A DNA stretch of 15,570 bases, taken from positions 1-15,570 of the forward strand of contig JADGQE010000027.1 of assembly GCA_017882055.1 (NCBI GenBank), read 5' to 3'. The DNA is from Thermoflexales bacterium (GTDB lineage: Bacteria; Chloroflexota; Anaerolineae; Fen-1058). Numbering within the stretch: the stretch's first letter is position 1; the number at the start of each line of letters is the position of its first letter. The notes beneath the pieces were generated by a model, which had not been told where the DNA came from, did not search any database, and saw only the letters and a list, made by a program, of their open reading frames with translations. Below are positions 1-7,256 of this stretch, piece after piece. A program made the translations under genes and the position numbers.

Positions 1-213
1 CTCGGCACCGTTGGCGGCCACCAGCATGGTGTTCACGGCCTCTTCGGTGAGTGCGGTGTGTTCCATCTCGAACCAAAGCCAGTCGAACCCGACGCGCGCC
101 CACAACTCCGCCACCACCGGGCTGTTCATGGTGATCGTCGCTCCAAGGCAAACCTTACCGGCCGCGAGGTCCCGCTTCAGCCGGTTTGGCTCTCTCTGCC
201 CTTTCGCATTCAT
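1..213 (-). CDS. HpcH/HpaI-type aldolase, N-terminal 71 codons (cut by window edge)
   Basis: This is the start of a class II, metal-dependent aldolase of the HpcH/HpaI family, whose members cleave 4-hydroxy-2-oxo acids to pyruvate (or a related oxo acid) and an aldehyde. The visible part has the family's opening strand (KVCLGATITMNSP, about residues 20-32) and then GFDWLWFEMEHT, where E51 and H52 match the conserved Glu-His of the DGEH motif; the usual Asp three residues before the His is Glu here (E49). Family members are about 250-270 residues, so most of the gene lies beyond position 1. The ATG at 213 is chosen because a strong GAGGAGG ribosome site lies about 7 nt upstream (222-228). It is the last visible gene of the minus-strand block, 26 nt after the SnoaL-like gene, so co-transcription is likely. 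The substrate is unknown. Confidence 0.85.
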   Translation of the reverse strand, partial: MNAKGQREPNRLKRDLAAGKVCLGATITMNSPVVAELWARVGFDWLWFEMEHTALTEEAVNTMLVAANGAE

Positions 214-239
214 CGCTCTAGCCTCCTCGCTTGAGTCTG

Positions 240-674
240 CTACGAGCCGAAGTTCATCGGCGGCATGAGGCCCAGTTGCCCGATAACGCCCAGGTGATCC
301 TGGTTCATCCACAGCTCGACAATCTTGCCGTCTTTGAACCAGTAGATGTTCTGGCCGGTCCAGCGCAAATCTTTGTTAGTGGCCGGCACCCCCATCAGCG
401 GCCCGGTGTGTTTGGAAGTGGAAACCCACCGGTGCGACACCTTGTCGCCCTCGCCGAACAAGTCTTCCACGGTCATGTGAATGTTGCTGAAGGCCGTGAA
501 GATAATCTCCGCCCACCATTTCTTGAGCGCTTCACGGCCGCTTACGTCGTTCCAGAGCGTGTCATGCAATACTACCTCCGGCGCGATGATTTCGTCGACG
601 ATATCCAGATTTTGATTGTTCCACAGTTCATTGACGAAGCGGTGGACAATGGCTTTGTTCTGTTCGATAGACAT
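240..674 (-). CDS. SnoaL-like / NTF2-fold protein (ester-cyclase type)
   Basis: This 144-residue protein has the SnoaL/NTF2-like cone fold pattern. It opens with an amphipathic helix (NKAIVHRFVNELWNNQNLD, residues 6-24), followed by a short segment with IIAPEVVLHD, a GREALKKWW helix, then alternating strands ending in WFKDGKIVELWMNQDHLG. Members include polyketide cyclases, ketosteroid-isomerase-like enzymes and many uncharacterised catabolic proteins; the His and Asp residues seen here are typical, but they do not fix a reaction. The ATG at 674 has AAGGAGA six to eight bases upstream (679-685). It lies 51 nt after the beta-helix/MBL gene and 26 nt before the aldolase gene, all on one strand. 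A second SnoaL-like domain is fused to a DJ-1 domain elsewhere in the block, which suggests that this fold handles a recurring intermediate. The family call is firm and the function is unknown. Confidence 0.85.
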   Translation of the reverse strand: MSIEQNKAIVHRFVNELWNNQNLDIVDEIIAPEVVLHDTLWNDVSGREALKKWWAEIIFTAFSNIHMTVEDLFGEGDKVSHRWVSTSKHTGPLMGVPATNKDLRWTGQNIYWFKDGKIVELWMNQDHLGVIGQLGLMPPMNFGS

Positions 675-725
675 GGGGTCTCCTTAGATGGATGAAAATC
701 CAAAACGTTTCGATTATTCTACAGA

Positions 726-3374
726 CTAAACCGTTTCCCAGCTCCAGGCATCGCCCTTCTTGACGATGCGTCCCATCGCCGGGAAATCAAAGTGATAACC
801 CATTAGCAGCGTCTTCGTGTTGGCCACCATCTCGAACAGTTTGTGGCGGCTGGCGATGGTCTGTTCTGCGTAGAGATCCAGCATCGAGAGCCATTCGGGA
901 TGGGCGAGATGGATGGGGTGCAGCACCGCGTCGGAGATGTAGAGCAACTGCTCGCCCTGCGATGCGACCTTCACCGCAATCTGTCCGGGCGTGTGGCCGG
1001 GCAGTGGCACTGCCGAAACGCCGGGGGCAATTTCCGCCTCATCGTCGATGGTGTCCATCTGGCTGGCGATGAGCGGCAACAGACTCCCGTTGAAGATGAG
1101 CAGGTTGAACTTGAAGAAGTCCGGCGCTTGTAGCGGGCCCAGGTCCGGCTTGGTGGTCCAGAATTCCCACTCGCTCTTCCACATACGGAAGCGCGCCTTG
1201 GGGAAGTTGGTCTTGCCGAGGTTGTCGACGATGCCGCCGATGTGGTCGGGATGCGCGTGCGTGATAATGACGGTGTCGATATCTTCCGGCTTGATGCCCT
1301 CCGCCTGGAGGTTTTGGAGCAGGTGGCCGGTACTCGGCGCCGCTTTGCCGGGGCCGGTATCCACCAGGATGCACCGCCCGCCGGTCTTGATGACGAGGCA
1401 GGTGTAGGTACCCGCCCAGTAATCGGCGGGGAAGTTGAAGTCGTCCAGCGCCTGCTGCAATTCCGCCTGCGGCGCATTGCCGAAGAGGAAGCCGGTCGGC
1501 CCCATGTAGGCCAGGTGACCGTCGCTGATGGCGATGCACTCGATGTCGCCCACCTTGAAGCGCTTGGTCTCGGCCGGGCGCGGCAGGGCGCGCATGGCCC
1601 AGGCCTGCGGCTGGGCATAGGGCGTGTTGTTCTCGTCGATGTTATCTTTCATCGTCAGCGCGCCGACCTTATAGAGCGAAATGCCGGCGTAGTCGCTGTA
1701 GACGTTGGGCGTTTGCACTTCGGTGTTCACGTTGCCGCGCACTTCGTTGCCGGTGATCTCCACGTTGGAGATATTGCCCACGAAGATGCCGCCGCCCATG
1801 ACCATCGCCGGCGCCGCGCCGCCGAGCGCGTTCAATACTTTGACGCCCAGGTTGTTGAGGACGCGGTTGCCGCGCACCACGGCGCGGCTGCCATAATTCG
1901 GAGGGCCGTCAAAATCGGGCAGTTCCACATCGTTGATGTAGATGCCGCCGCCACGCATAGCGTAGATGCCCAGATCGTCGCGGGCGATGAAGGTGGCCGT
2001 CTCGACGCCCATGTTCCCCGTGACGAGGTTGTTGGTGACCACGGCATTGGGCGAGCGCCAGATCGAGATGCCGCCGCCGTCGTTAGTGGCGATGGCACCC
2101 ACGTTCACCAACCGTTTGCTGGTGGCGTTGCCGGTGACCTCGTTGCTGTCCACCGTCAGGTTCTGTACGGCCTGGAAAACGACGCCGCCGCCCTGGCCGC
2201 CGCCAAACGCGCCCGAACCGCTCAGGCAGACATTCTCGACAGCAACATTGCCGCGCACGATGTTTTTCTCGAAGACAACCGTGGCGGCGCGGGCCGCGTA
2301 GAGAGCGCCGGCGCCGCCGCCGATGATAGCGCCCTGTCCGCCTGCGCCGACGATGGCCTGCGCCAGGATATTGTTGACAAAACGATTCTCGCGTATGGTC
2401 GCGATGTTATCGGGCGGGGCCACGCGGGCAAAGATATGCACCGCGCCTCCGCCGCAACTGATGAAAGCATTGGGCAGCGGCGAGTGGCCGCTCAACACCC
2501 CCGTGTTTCCTTCGAAGTCATTATCAGTGATGGTCAGCGATCGGAATTGAGCGGTCGCGTTGACGGCGCCGCCTTGCCCGAAGGAGCCGTCGGCCAACGC
2601 GGTGTTGCGCAACATCTTGTTGCGGCTGAGGGTTACCGCGCCGCTGGCGATGTTGACGGCGCCGCCGTGGCCCACGTTGCCGCGCAGGCCTCCGAAGTTG
2701 TCGGCGATGGTGTTGCCGTCAATGTTCACCGTGTCGCCCTCGGTGTAGATGCCGCCGCCGCCCCAGGTTTGGCCCAGGTAGGGGAAGCCGGTGTCATCGC
2801 CGCGCGTGAAGCCGATATTGCCGCGGAAGGTGTTGCCGACGATGTCAGCAGACGCGCCAGGGCCAAGCGCCAAGCCGCCACCGTTGCCGCCGCCCTTGTT
2901 CTCAACCACGGTCAGATGCAGAGGTACGGAAAAGCCCACATTATTCTGGAAATTGTTCGCCTGAATTTGCAGCGGCACCGTGGTGGCTTCCGCATATAGG
3001 CCGCCGCCTTTGCCGAACACGTTGACGTCGGAACTGGCGATGTTATCCACGATGTTGCAGTGGGCGAGGGTGAGCGTGGCGCCTTTGATGTAGAGGCCGC
3101 CGCCCCGGCCATTGTTGGCCGTGGCATTGCCGCCGGTGATGGTGAAACCATCGATGATGGGCGCGGCACCGTCGGTGACGCGAACGATTGGCCCAGCGCC
3201 TTCGCCGTCAATGACGGTGGCGGCCGCGCCTGCGCCCTGGAGTTTGACGGTGCGGGTGATGGCCAATTTTTCTTTATAGACGCCGGCTTTGACCTGGATG
3301 ACGTCGCAGGTTGCATCGTTGATGGCCGATTGCAAAGAGGGGTACTCTGCGCTTGGTACAGTGCATTCTTTCAT
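726..3374 (-). CDS. Right-handed parallel beta-helix fused to metallo-beta-lactamase hydrolase
   Basis: This single uninterrupted 882-residue frame joins two unrelated folds. Residues about 8-590 form a parallel beta-helix. The start resembles the pectin-esterase/NosD/DUF1565 entry (SLQSAIND...VIQVKAGVYKEKL...IDGEG), followed by roughly 12-13 imperfect coils with the pattern GGG-[LIA]-Y/N ... N-x-[VIF]-x-x-N. Residues about 600-882 form an MBL-fold hydrolase: a VDTGPG strand, the metal motif H706-A-H708-P-D710-H711, then H794 in GHTPG, D815 in SDAV and H861 in GYHFDF, so the dinuclear zinc site looks complete. The closest style is lactonase-like or YtnP-like MBL enzymes, but the substrate is not deducible. 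No signal peptide is visible, although beta-helices of this kind are usually exported. The ATG at 3374 has AAGGAGA at 3381-3387. The gene starts 27 nt after the FAD-subunit gene. The fusion should be checked for misassembly, although the frame is open across the junction and there is no internal stop. Confidence 0.9.
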   Translation of the reverse strand: MKECTVPSAEYPSLQSAINDATCDVIQVKAGVYKEKLAITRTVKLQGAGAAATVIDGEGAGPIVRVTDGAAPIIDGFTITGGNATANNGRGGGLYIKGATLTLAHCNIVDNIASSDVNVFGKGGGLYAEATTVPLQIQANNFQNNVGFSVPLHLTVVENKGGGNGGGLALGPGASADIVGNTFRGNIGFTRGDDTGFPYLGQTWGGGGIYTEGDTVNIDGNTIADNFGGLRGNVGHGGAVNIASGAVTLSRNKMLRNTALADGSFGQGGAVNATAQFRSLTITDNDFEGNTGVLSGHSPLPNAFISCGGGAVHIFARVAPPDNIATIRENRFVNNILAQAIVGAGGQGAIIGGGAGALYAARAATVVFEKNIVRGNVAVENVCLSGSGAFGGGQGGGVVFQAVQNLTVDSNEVTGNATSKRLVNVGAIATNDGGGISIWRSPNAVVTNNLVTGNMGVETATFIARDDLGIYAMRGGGIYINDVELPDFDGPPNYGSRAVVRGNRVLNNLGVKVLNALGGAAPAMVMGGGIFVGNISNVEITGNEVRGNVNTEVQTPNVYSDYAGISLYKVGALTMKDNIDENNTPYAQPQAWAMRALPRPAETKRFKVGDIECIAISDGHLAYMGPTGFLFGNAPQAELQQALDDFNFPADYWAGTYTCLVIKTGGRCILVDTGPGKAAPSTGHLLQNLQAEGIKPEDIDTVIITHAHPDHIGGIVDNLGKTNFPKARFRMWKSEWEFWTTKPDLGPLQAPDFFKFNLLIFNGSLLPLIASQMDTIDDEAEIAPGVSAVPLPGHTPGQIAVKVASQGEQLLYISDAVLHPIHLAHPEWLSMLDLYAEQTIASRHKLFEMVANTKTLLMGYHFDFPAMGRIVKKGDAWSWETV

Positions 3375-3401
3375 AGGAGGTCTCCTTTATTAATTAGCGC
3401 G

Positions 3402-4247
3402 TCAGGCGACGCGGGCTAGCGCACGCTTGACCAGAACTTCGGCCAGGTGCGCGCGATAGGCGGCAGAGGCCGCCAGGTCGGTGACAAAGTTCAACCTGGC
3501 TGCGCCGATTTGCGCGGCAGCCACGCTTACGCGGGCGGCGGTCGGTACTTGGCCGACCAGCGCCGCTTCTACGTCGGCGAGCCGTTGAGGATAATCGGCG
3601 GCTCCGGTGAGCGCTACCTGCGCGCCCACAATCTTCCCTCCGGCTTTTTCCAGGCAAACCGCCACGCCGCAGAGGGCGTAGCCGCTGGCCGGGTTCTTGA
3701 ACTTCTCATAGGCCGAGGCCTTGCCTGCGGCGGGGAGGTCGACGGCGTAGATGATCTCCGCCGCTTTCAGCGCGGTTTGGCCGGGGCCGGTGAAAAATTC
3801 GGCGGCGGGGATGGCGCGCGCGCCAGCCGGGCCGCGCACTTGCAGCGTAGCCTTGAGCGCCAGCACTGCGGCGGCTACATCGGAGGCGGGGTGCGCCTCG
3901 GCCAGCGCGCCGCCGAGCGTAGCGCGGTTGCGCACCGCCGGGTCGCTCAGGCCCTGAATGGCTTCTGCCAACGCCGGGTAGTTCTCTTGTAGCGTCTGGC
4001 TCGTTGCCAGCGTGGCGTAGGTGGTCAGCGCGCCGATGCGCCAACCGCCTTCCGGACGCGGGGCAAGCCCGGCCAGATCTGCCAACTGGCGCAAATCCAC
4101 CAGCAGAGCGGGCGCGGCGCGACCCAGGCTCATGGCTGGAACCAGGCCGCTGCCGCCAGCCAGCGCCATGGCTTTGTCTTGCTGAAGTTTCTGGATGGCC
4201 TCATCAAGCGTTGCGGGCATGACGTAGTCAAATGGCTTGGGATACAT
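3402..4247 (-). CDS. FAD-binding subunit of xanthine dehydrogenase/CO dehydrogenase-family enzyme
   Basis: This 281-residue protein is the medium (flavin) subunit of a molybdenum hydroxylase, of the CoxM/XdhB/CutM type, which takes electrons from the iron-sulfur subunit and passes them to an acceptor. The two FAD pyrophosphate-binding loops are visible: AGGSG at residues 30-34 (family AGGTD/AGGHS) and TLGG at 110-113 (family TIGG) inside an NRATLGG...HPASD context. The C-terminal CODH-FAD domain follows, from about residue 175. The length is normal, and there is no cysteine-rich insertion of the hydroxybenzoyl-CoA reductase type. The ATG at 4247 lies inside the 3' end of the Mo-subunit gene with a 20-nt overlap. 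Its ribosome site, GGAGGTGA (4251-4258), is close to a perfect anti-16S complement, which points to coupled expression and a physical complex. The family call is secure; the electron acceptor is not. Confidence 0.92.
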   Translation of the reverse strand: MYPKPFDYVMPATLDEAIQKLQQDKAMALAGGSGLVPAMSLGRAAPALLVDLRQLADLAGLAPRPEGGWRIGALTTYATLATSQTLQENYPALAEAIQGLSDPAVRNRATLGGALAEAHPASDVAAAVLALKATLQVRGPAGARAIPAAEFFTGPGQTALKAAEIIYAVDLPAAGKASAYEKFKNPASGYALCGVAVCLEKAGGKIVGAQVALTGAADYPQRLADVEAALVGQVPTAARVSVAAAQIGAARLNFVTDLAASAAYRAHLAEVLVKRALARVA

Positions 4248-7128
4248 CGCTCACCTCCTCGCTCTTCGCGGTTTGCATGGCTTGCCAGACTTTTTCGGGC
4301 GTGACGGGCATGTCGATGTGCTTGATGCCCAGGTCGGCAAGCGCATCACAGATGGCATTGACGATGGCCGGGGCGACGGGCGGATTGCTGACATCGCCGG
4401 CACCTTTGGCCCCTAGCGAATTGGTGGGCGAAGGCGTCACCGTCCGATCCAATTCAAAAGTGGGCAAGGCTGAGGCTTTAGGCAGTGCGTAGGTGGCATA
4501 ACTATCGGTCAGGATCTGGCCTTGCGGGTCATAGACCACTTGCTCATAGAGCGCCTGGCCGATGCCCAGCGCGATGTTCCCGTGCGTCTGGCCTTCCACC
4601 ACGGCGGGGTTGACAACATTGCCAAAGTCATCGACGGCGACATAGCGCACTACCTCAACTTTGCCGGTCTCTTCATCCACTTCCACTAGCGCGATGTGCG
4701 TGCCGAAAGGGAAGTTGAAGTTGGTCGGGTTAAAGTAGGCGGTGGCCTCCAGGCCGGGGTCCATGCCTTCCGGCAAATCCCAGGCCAGCCACGTCATAAA
4801 CGCCACCTGCTGCAGCGTCAGGACGGCCTTATCGGGTGCGAAGACTAAAAAGACTTTGCCGTTTTCAAATTTGATGTGCTCTTCGGACGCTTTGAACAGA
4901 TACGCGGCAAACTTGCACGCCTTGGCTTTGATCTTCTGCACGGCCATTTGCACGGCGGTGCCTTCGACGCTGAGCGAGCGGCTGCCATAGCTGCCCTGGC
5001 CGTAATACAACGCGCTGGACGTATCGGAGTGGTGGACGGAAACGTATTCGACCGGGATGCCCAACTCCTGTGCGGCAATCTGGGCGAAGGTGGTGCCCTG
5101 CGACTGGCCATGCGGCTGCGCGCCGGTGGTAACGAGCACTTCGCCAGAGGGTTGCACATGGACGCTGGCGCTCCCCCATGTGCCGCTCACTAGACCTTCC
5201 TTGCCCATCACCCCGGAAGGACCCACGCCGGCCACGGCCACATAAGAGCCGATGCCCACGCCCAGGCGCTTGCCGCGCCGGCGCGCGTCGGCCTTGCGTG
5301 CCGCGAGGTTGGCGTAATCCATTTTCTCCAGTGCCTTTTGCAGCGCCGCCGGGTAGTTGCCCGAGTCATAAGTGAAACCGACGCCGTTGTCGTAGGGGAA
5401 CTTATCGGGCGGCACCATGTTCTTGCGGCGCACTTCGGCCGGGTCCAGTCCGATTTCACGGGCATAGAGGTCGATCATGCGCTCGATGGCGAAGGTGGCC
5501 TCCGCGCGGCCCGATCCACGCAGCGGCCCGACCGGCACCGTGTTGGTGTAGACAATGTTGACTTCGTAAAAAGTGGAGGGGATCATGTACGCGCCCGGGA
5601 TACTCCGGCCGATGAGCGTGCGCGGCTGGCCCGGCGCGTTGATGACCGGGTAAGCGCCTACGTTGCTATAGGCAGTGCAAGAGAGGGCGGTGATGCGTCC
5701 GTCTTTGGTGCCGGCCAGCGTCATATATTCCACCTGATCACGGCCCTGCGTGGTGGAGCGCGCCAGACCTTCACGGGTGTCAACCCACTTCACCGGGCGC
5801 CCCAGTTGCCTGGAGATGAAGAGCATGATGGGGTATTCAGCGTTCAGGTAGCCCTTGCTCCCCAGGCTCTCGCCAAAGAAGGGGGCGACGATGCGTAACT
5901 TGTTGTAAGGGATGCCGAGAACGTATTGCGAGATGAGCAGGCGCACCGGGTAGAGCGGCTGGACGTTTGTCCAGAGCGTATACTCTTCAGTCTTGAGGTC
6001 ATAGTTCGCCACGCACCCGCGCGTCTCGACGGTGTTGGCCATCATGCGCTGATTGTGGAAGCGTTGCTTGACGACCACTTCCGATTTGCCAATGGCCTCG
6101 TCTACCACGGCCTTGTCGCCATAGCTAGCGAGGGCCAAAAGATTATTGGGCGCCGCTTCGTGCAGTTGAGGCGCGCCTTCCTTGAGCGCCGCCTCGGCGT
6201 CCACGACGGTGGGTAGAGGTTCATATTCAACTTTGATGGCGTCGAGCGCATCGAAAGCCTGCTGGCGCGTTTCGGCGACGACGACGGCTAATTGCTCACC
6301 CACATAGCGCACCCGGTCTTTAGCCAAAATGGGCTGGCTGCCTGGAACGATGCCGGATGGATGGGGCGGAAAGTGGCTTTGCACATCCTGAGGCACCCAC
6401 ACGACCGGCAGAGGCATCATGGCGCCGATGTCGACGGCGGTGAAAATGCGTGCGACGCCCGGCATCGCGGCGGCGGCGCTGGTGTCGATGCTTTTAATCG
6501 CAGCATGAGCATAGGCGCTGCGCAAAACGGCGGCATGGAGCTGTTTGGGGAAGCTGATATCGCCCACAAATTGCGTCTCGCCGCGCAAAAGCGCCGGAGG
6601 TTCTTTGGTTTTGATGGAAGCGCCCATGATTGAAGCGGGCGGGGCTTCGGCGGGTTGGGCGGCTACGCCGTTCAGCTTGTCCGCGGCGGCTAAAATGGCG
6701 CGTACCACGTTCTGGTAGCCGGTGATGCGGTCGAGGTTGCCGTCGAGGGCGGCGCGCACTTCGGCTTCGGTGGGGCGCGGGTTGCGCTTGAACAGGTCGG
6801 CGGCGGCCATCAGCAGGCCGGGCGTTGAGAAGCCGTCTTGCACGGCGTGATTCTCCCAGAACGCTTCCTGGAGGACGCTCAACTGGCCGTCTTGCGCCAG
6901 GCCTTCGACCGTGGTGATTTCGCCGCCCTCCGCCTGCACCGCCAGGGTGAGGCAGCTTTTGACGGCCTTGCCATTTAACAGGATGGTACAAGCCCCGCAT
7001 TCGCCGGTTTCGCAGCCGCGCTTGGTGCCGGTCAGACCGAGCGTGTCGCGCAAAAAGTCGACCAGCAGAAGCCTTGGCTCGACATCGGCGCTGTGCGGTT
7101 GGCCATTAACTTTGAGAGAAATCTTCAT
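4228..7128 (-). CDS. Fused [2Fe-2S]-molybdopterin subunit, xanthine dehydrogenase family, lacking the second Fe-S site
   Basis: This 966-residue protein combines the small and large subunits of a molybdenum hydroxylase. Residues 1-80 are a plant-type ferredoxin domain with C39, C44, C47 and C59 intact. Residues 85-150 are the helical domain that normally holds a second [2Fe-2S] cluster, but CGFCTPG reads DGFSTPG and GNLCRCTGY reads GNLDRITGY, so all four ligands are absent (D98, S101, D133, I135). A Pro/Ala linker (about 155-170) leads to the Mo-cofactor part, with GPLRGSGR (R537-R541, the xanthine-dehydrogenase arginine region) and QPHGQSQGT (671-679). The catalytic KGxGE loop reads KGAGD, putting Asp at 912. 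It lacks the VAYRCSFR loop of form I CO dehydrogenase. The start at 7128 is chosen over an ATG at 7167 because GGAGG (7139-7143) precedes it and the conserved domain begins at once (MKISLKVNG). The substrate is unknown; it may be an aldehyde or N-heterocycle, or the protein may no longer carry out the usual redox reaction. Confidence 0.9.
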   Translation of the reverse strand: MKISLKVNGQPHSADVEPRLLLVDFLRDTLGLTGTKRGCETGECGACTILLNGKAVKSCLTLAVQAEGGEITTVEGLAQDGQLSVLQEAFWENHAVQDGFSTPGLLMAAADLFKRNPRPTEAEVRAALDGNLDRITGYQNVVRAILAAADKLNGVAAQPAEAPPASIMGASIKTKEPPALLRGETQFVGDISFPKQLHAAVLRSAYAHAAIKSIDTSAAAAMPGVARIFTAVDIGAMMPLPVVWVPQDVQSHFPPHPSGIVPGSQPILAKDRVRYVGEQLAVVVAETRQQAFDALDAIKVEYEPLPTVVDAEAALKEGAPQLHEAAPNNLLALASYGDKAVVDEAIGKSEVVVKQRFHNQRMMANTVETRGCVANYDLKTEEYTLWTNVQPLYPVRLLISQYVLGIPYNKLRIVAPFFGESLGSKGYLNAEYPIMLFISRQLGRPVKWVDTREGLARSTTQGRDQVEYMTLAGTKDGRITALSCTAYSNVGAYPVINAPGQPRTLIGRSIPGAYMIPSTFYEVNIVYTNTVPVGPLRGSGRAEATFAIERMIDLYAREIGLDPAEVRRKNMVPPDKFPYDNGVGFTYDSGNYPAALQKALEKMDYANLAARKADARRRGKRLGVGIGSYVAVAGVGPSGVMGKEGLVSGTWGSASVHVQPSGEVLVTTGAQPHGQSQGTTFAQIAAQELGIPVEYVSVHHSDTSSALYYGQGSYGSRSLSVEGTAVQMAVQKIKAKACKFAAYLFKASEEHIKFENGKVFLVFAPDKAVLTLQQVAFMTWLAWDLPEGMDPGLEATAYFNPTNFNFPFGTHIALVEVDEETGKVEVVRYVAVDDFGNVVNPAVVEGQTHGNIALGIGQALYEQVVYDPQGQILTDSYATYALPKASALPTFELDRTVTPSPTNSLGAKGAGDVSNPPVAPAIVNAICDALADLGIKHIDMPVTPEKVWQAMQTAKSEEVSDVSQAI

Positions 7129-7145
7129 AACTCTTTTACCTCCAC

Positions 7146-7188
7146 GGGTCAGACCGGTCGGGTCCATAAGACCTGACCGGTCTGACCC
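7146..7188. repeat. 43-bp palindromic repeat / hairpin in front of the Mo-subunit gene
   Basis: Two 19-bp arms, GGGTCAGACCGGTCGGGTC at 7146-7164 and its near-perfect inverse at 7170-7188, flank a 5-nt loop. Only one arm position fails to match, and it could form a G-U pair. Each arm contains the self-complementary core GACCGGTC. In the mRNA the hairpin ends 2-3 nt before the ribosome site (7139-7143) of the fused Mo subunit. There is no U-tract on either side, so it is not a standard intrinsic terminator. It looks like a mobile palindromic repeat that may also act as an intercistronic processing or translation-tuning element. Confidence 0.75.
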
Positions 7189-7256
7189 CAGTCAGAGATT
7201 TACGGATTTTCCGGCTTGAGCAGGAAATTACCCCGTCAAACCCGGAAGCGCCGGAT

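Noticed and set aside
1242..2999. A 585-codon plus-strand open frame opposite the beta-helix gene
   Set aside because: It is antisense to a frame with clear domain structure. Its Val/Ala/Asp/His-rich translation is what GC-rich repetitive beta-helix DNA gives on the other strand, and it shows no recognisable domain or ribosome site.
4228..7128. Form I aerobic CO dehydrogenase large subunit
   Set aside because: The VAYRCSFR active-site loop with its selenated/copper-binding Cys is absent; the corresponding segment is GPLRGSGR, as in xanthine dehydrogenase and related hydroxylases, and small and large subunits are fused.
7129..7167. An ATG at 7167 as the start of the Mo subunit
   Set aside because: It lies in the loop of the 43-bp palindrome, has no ribosome site and adds 13 residues with no family counterpart; the ATG at 7128 follows GGAGG and begins the conserved domain.
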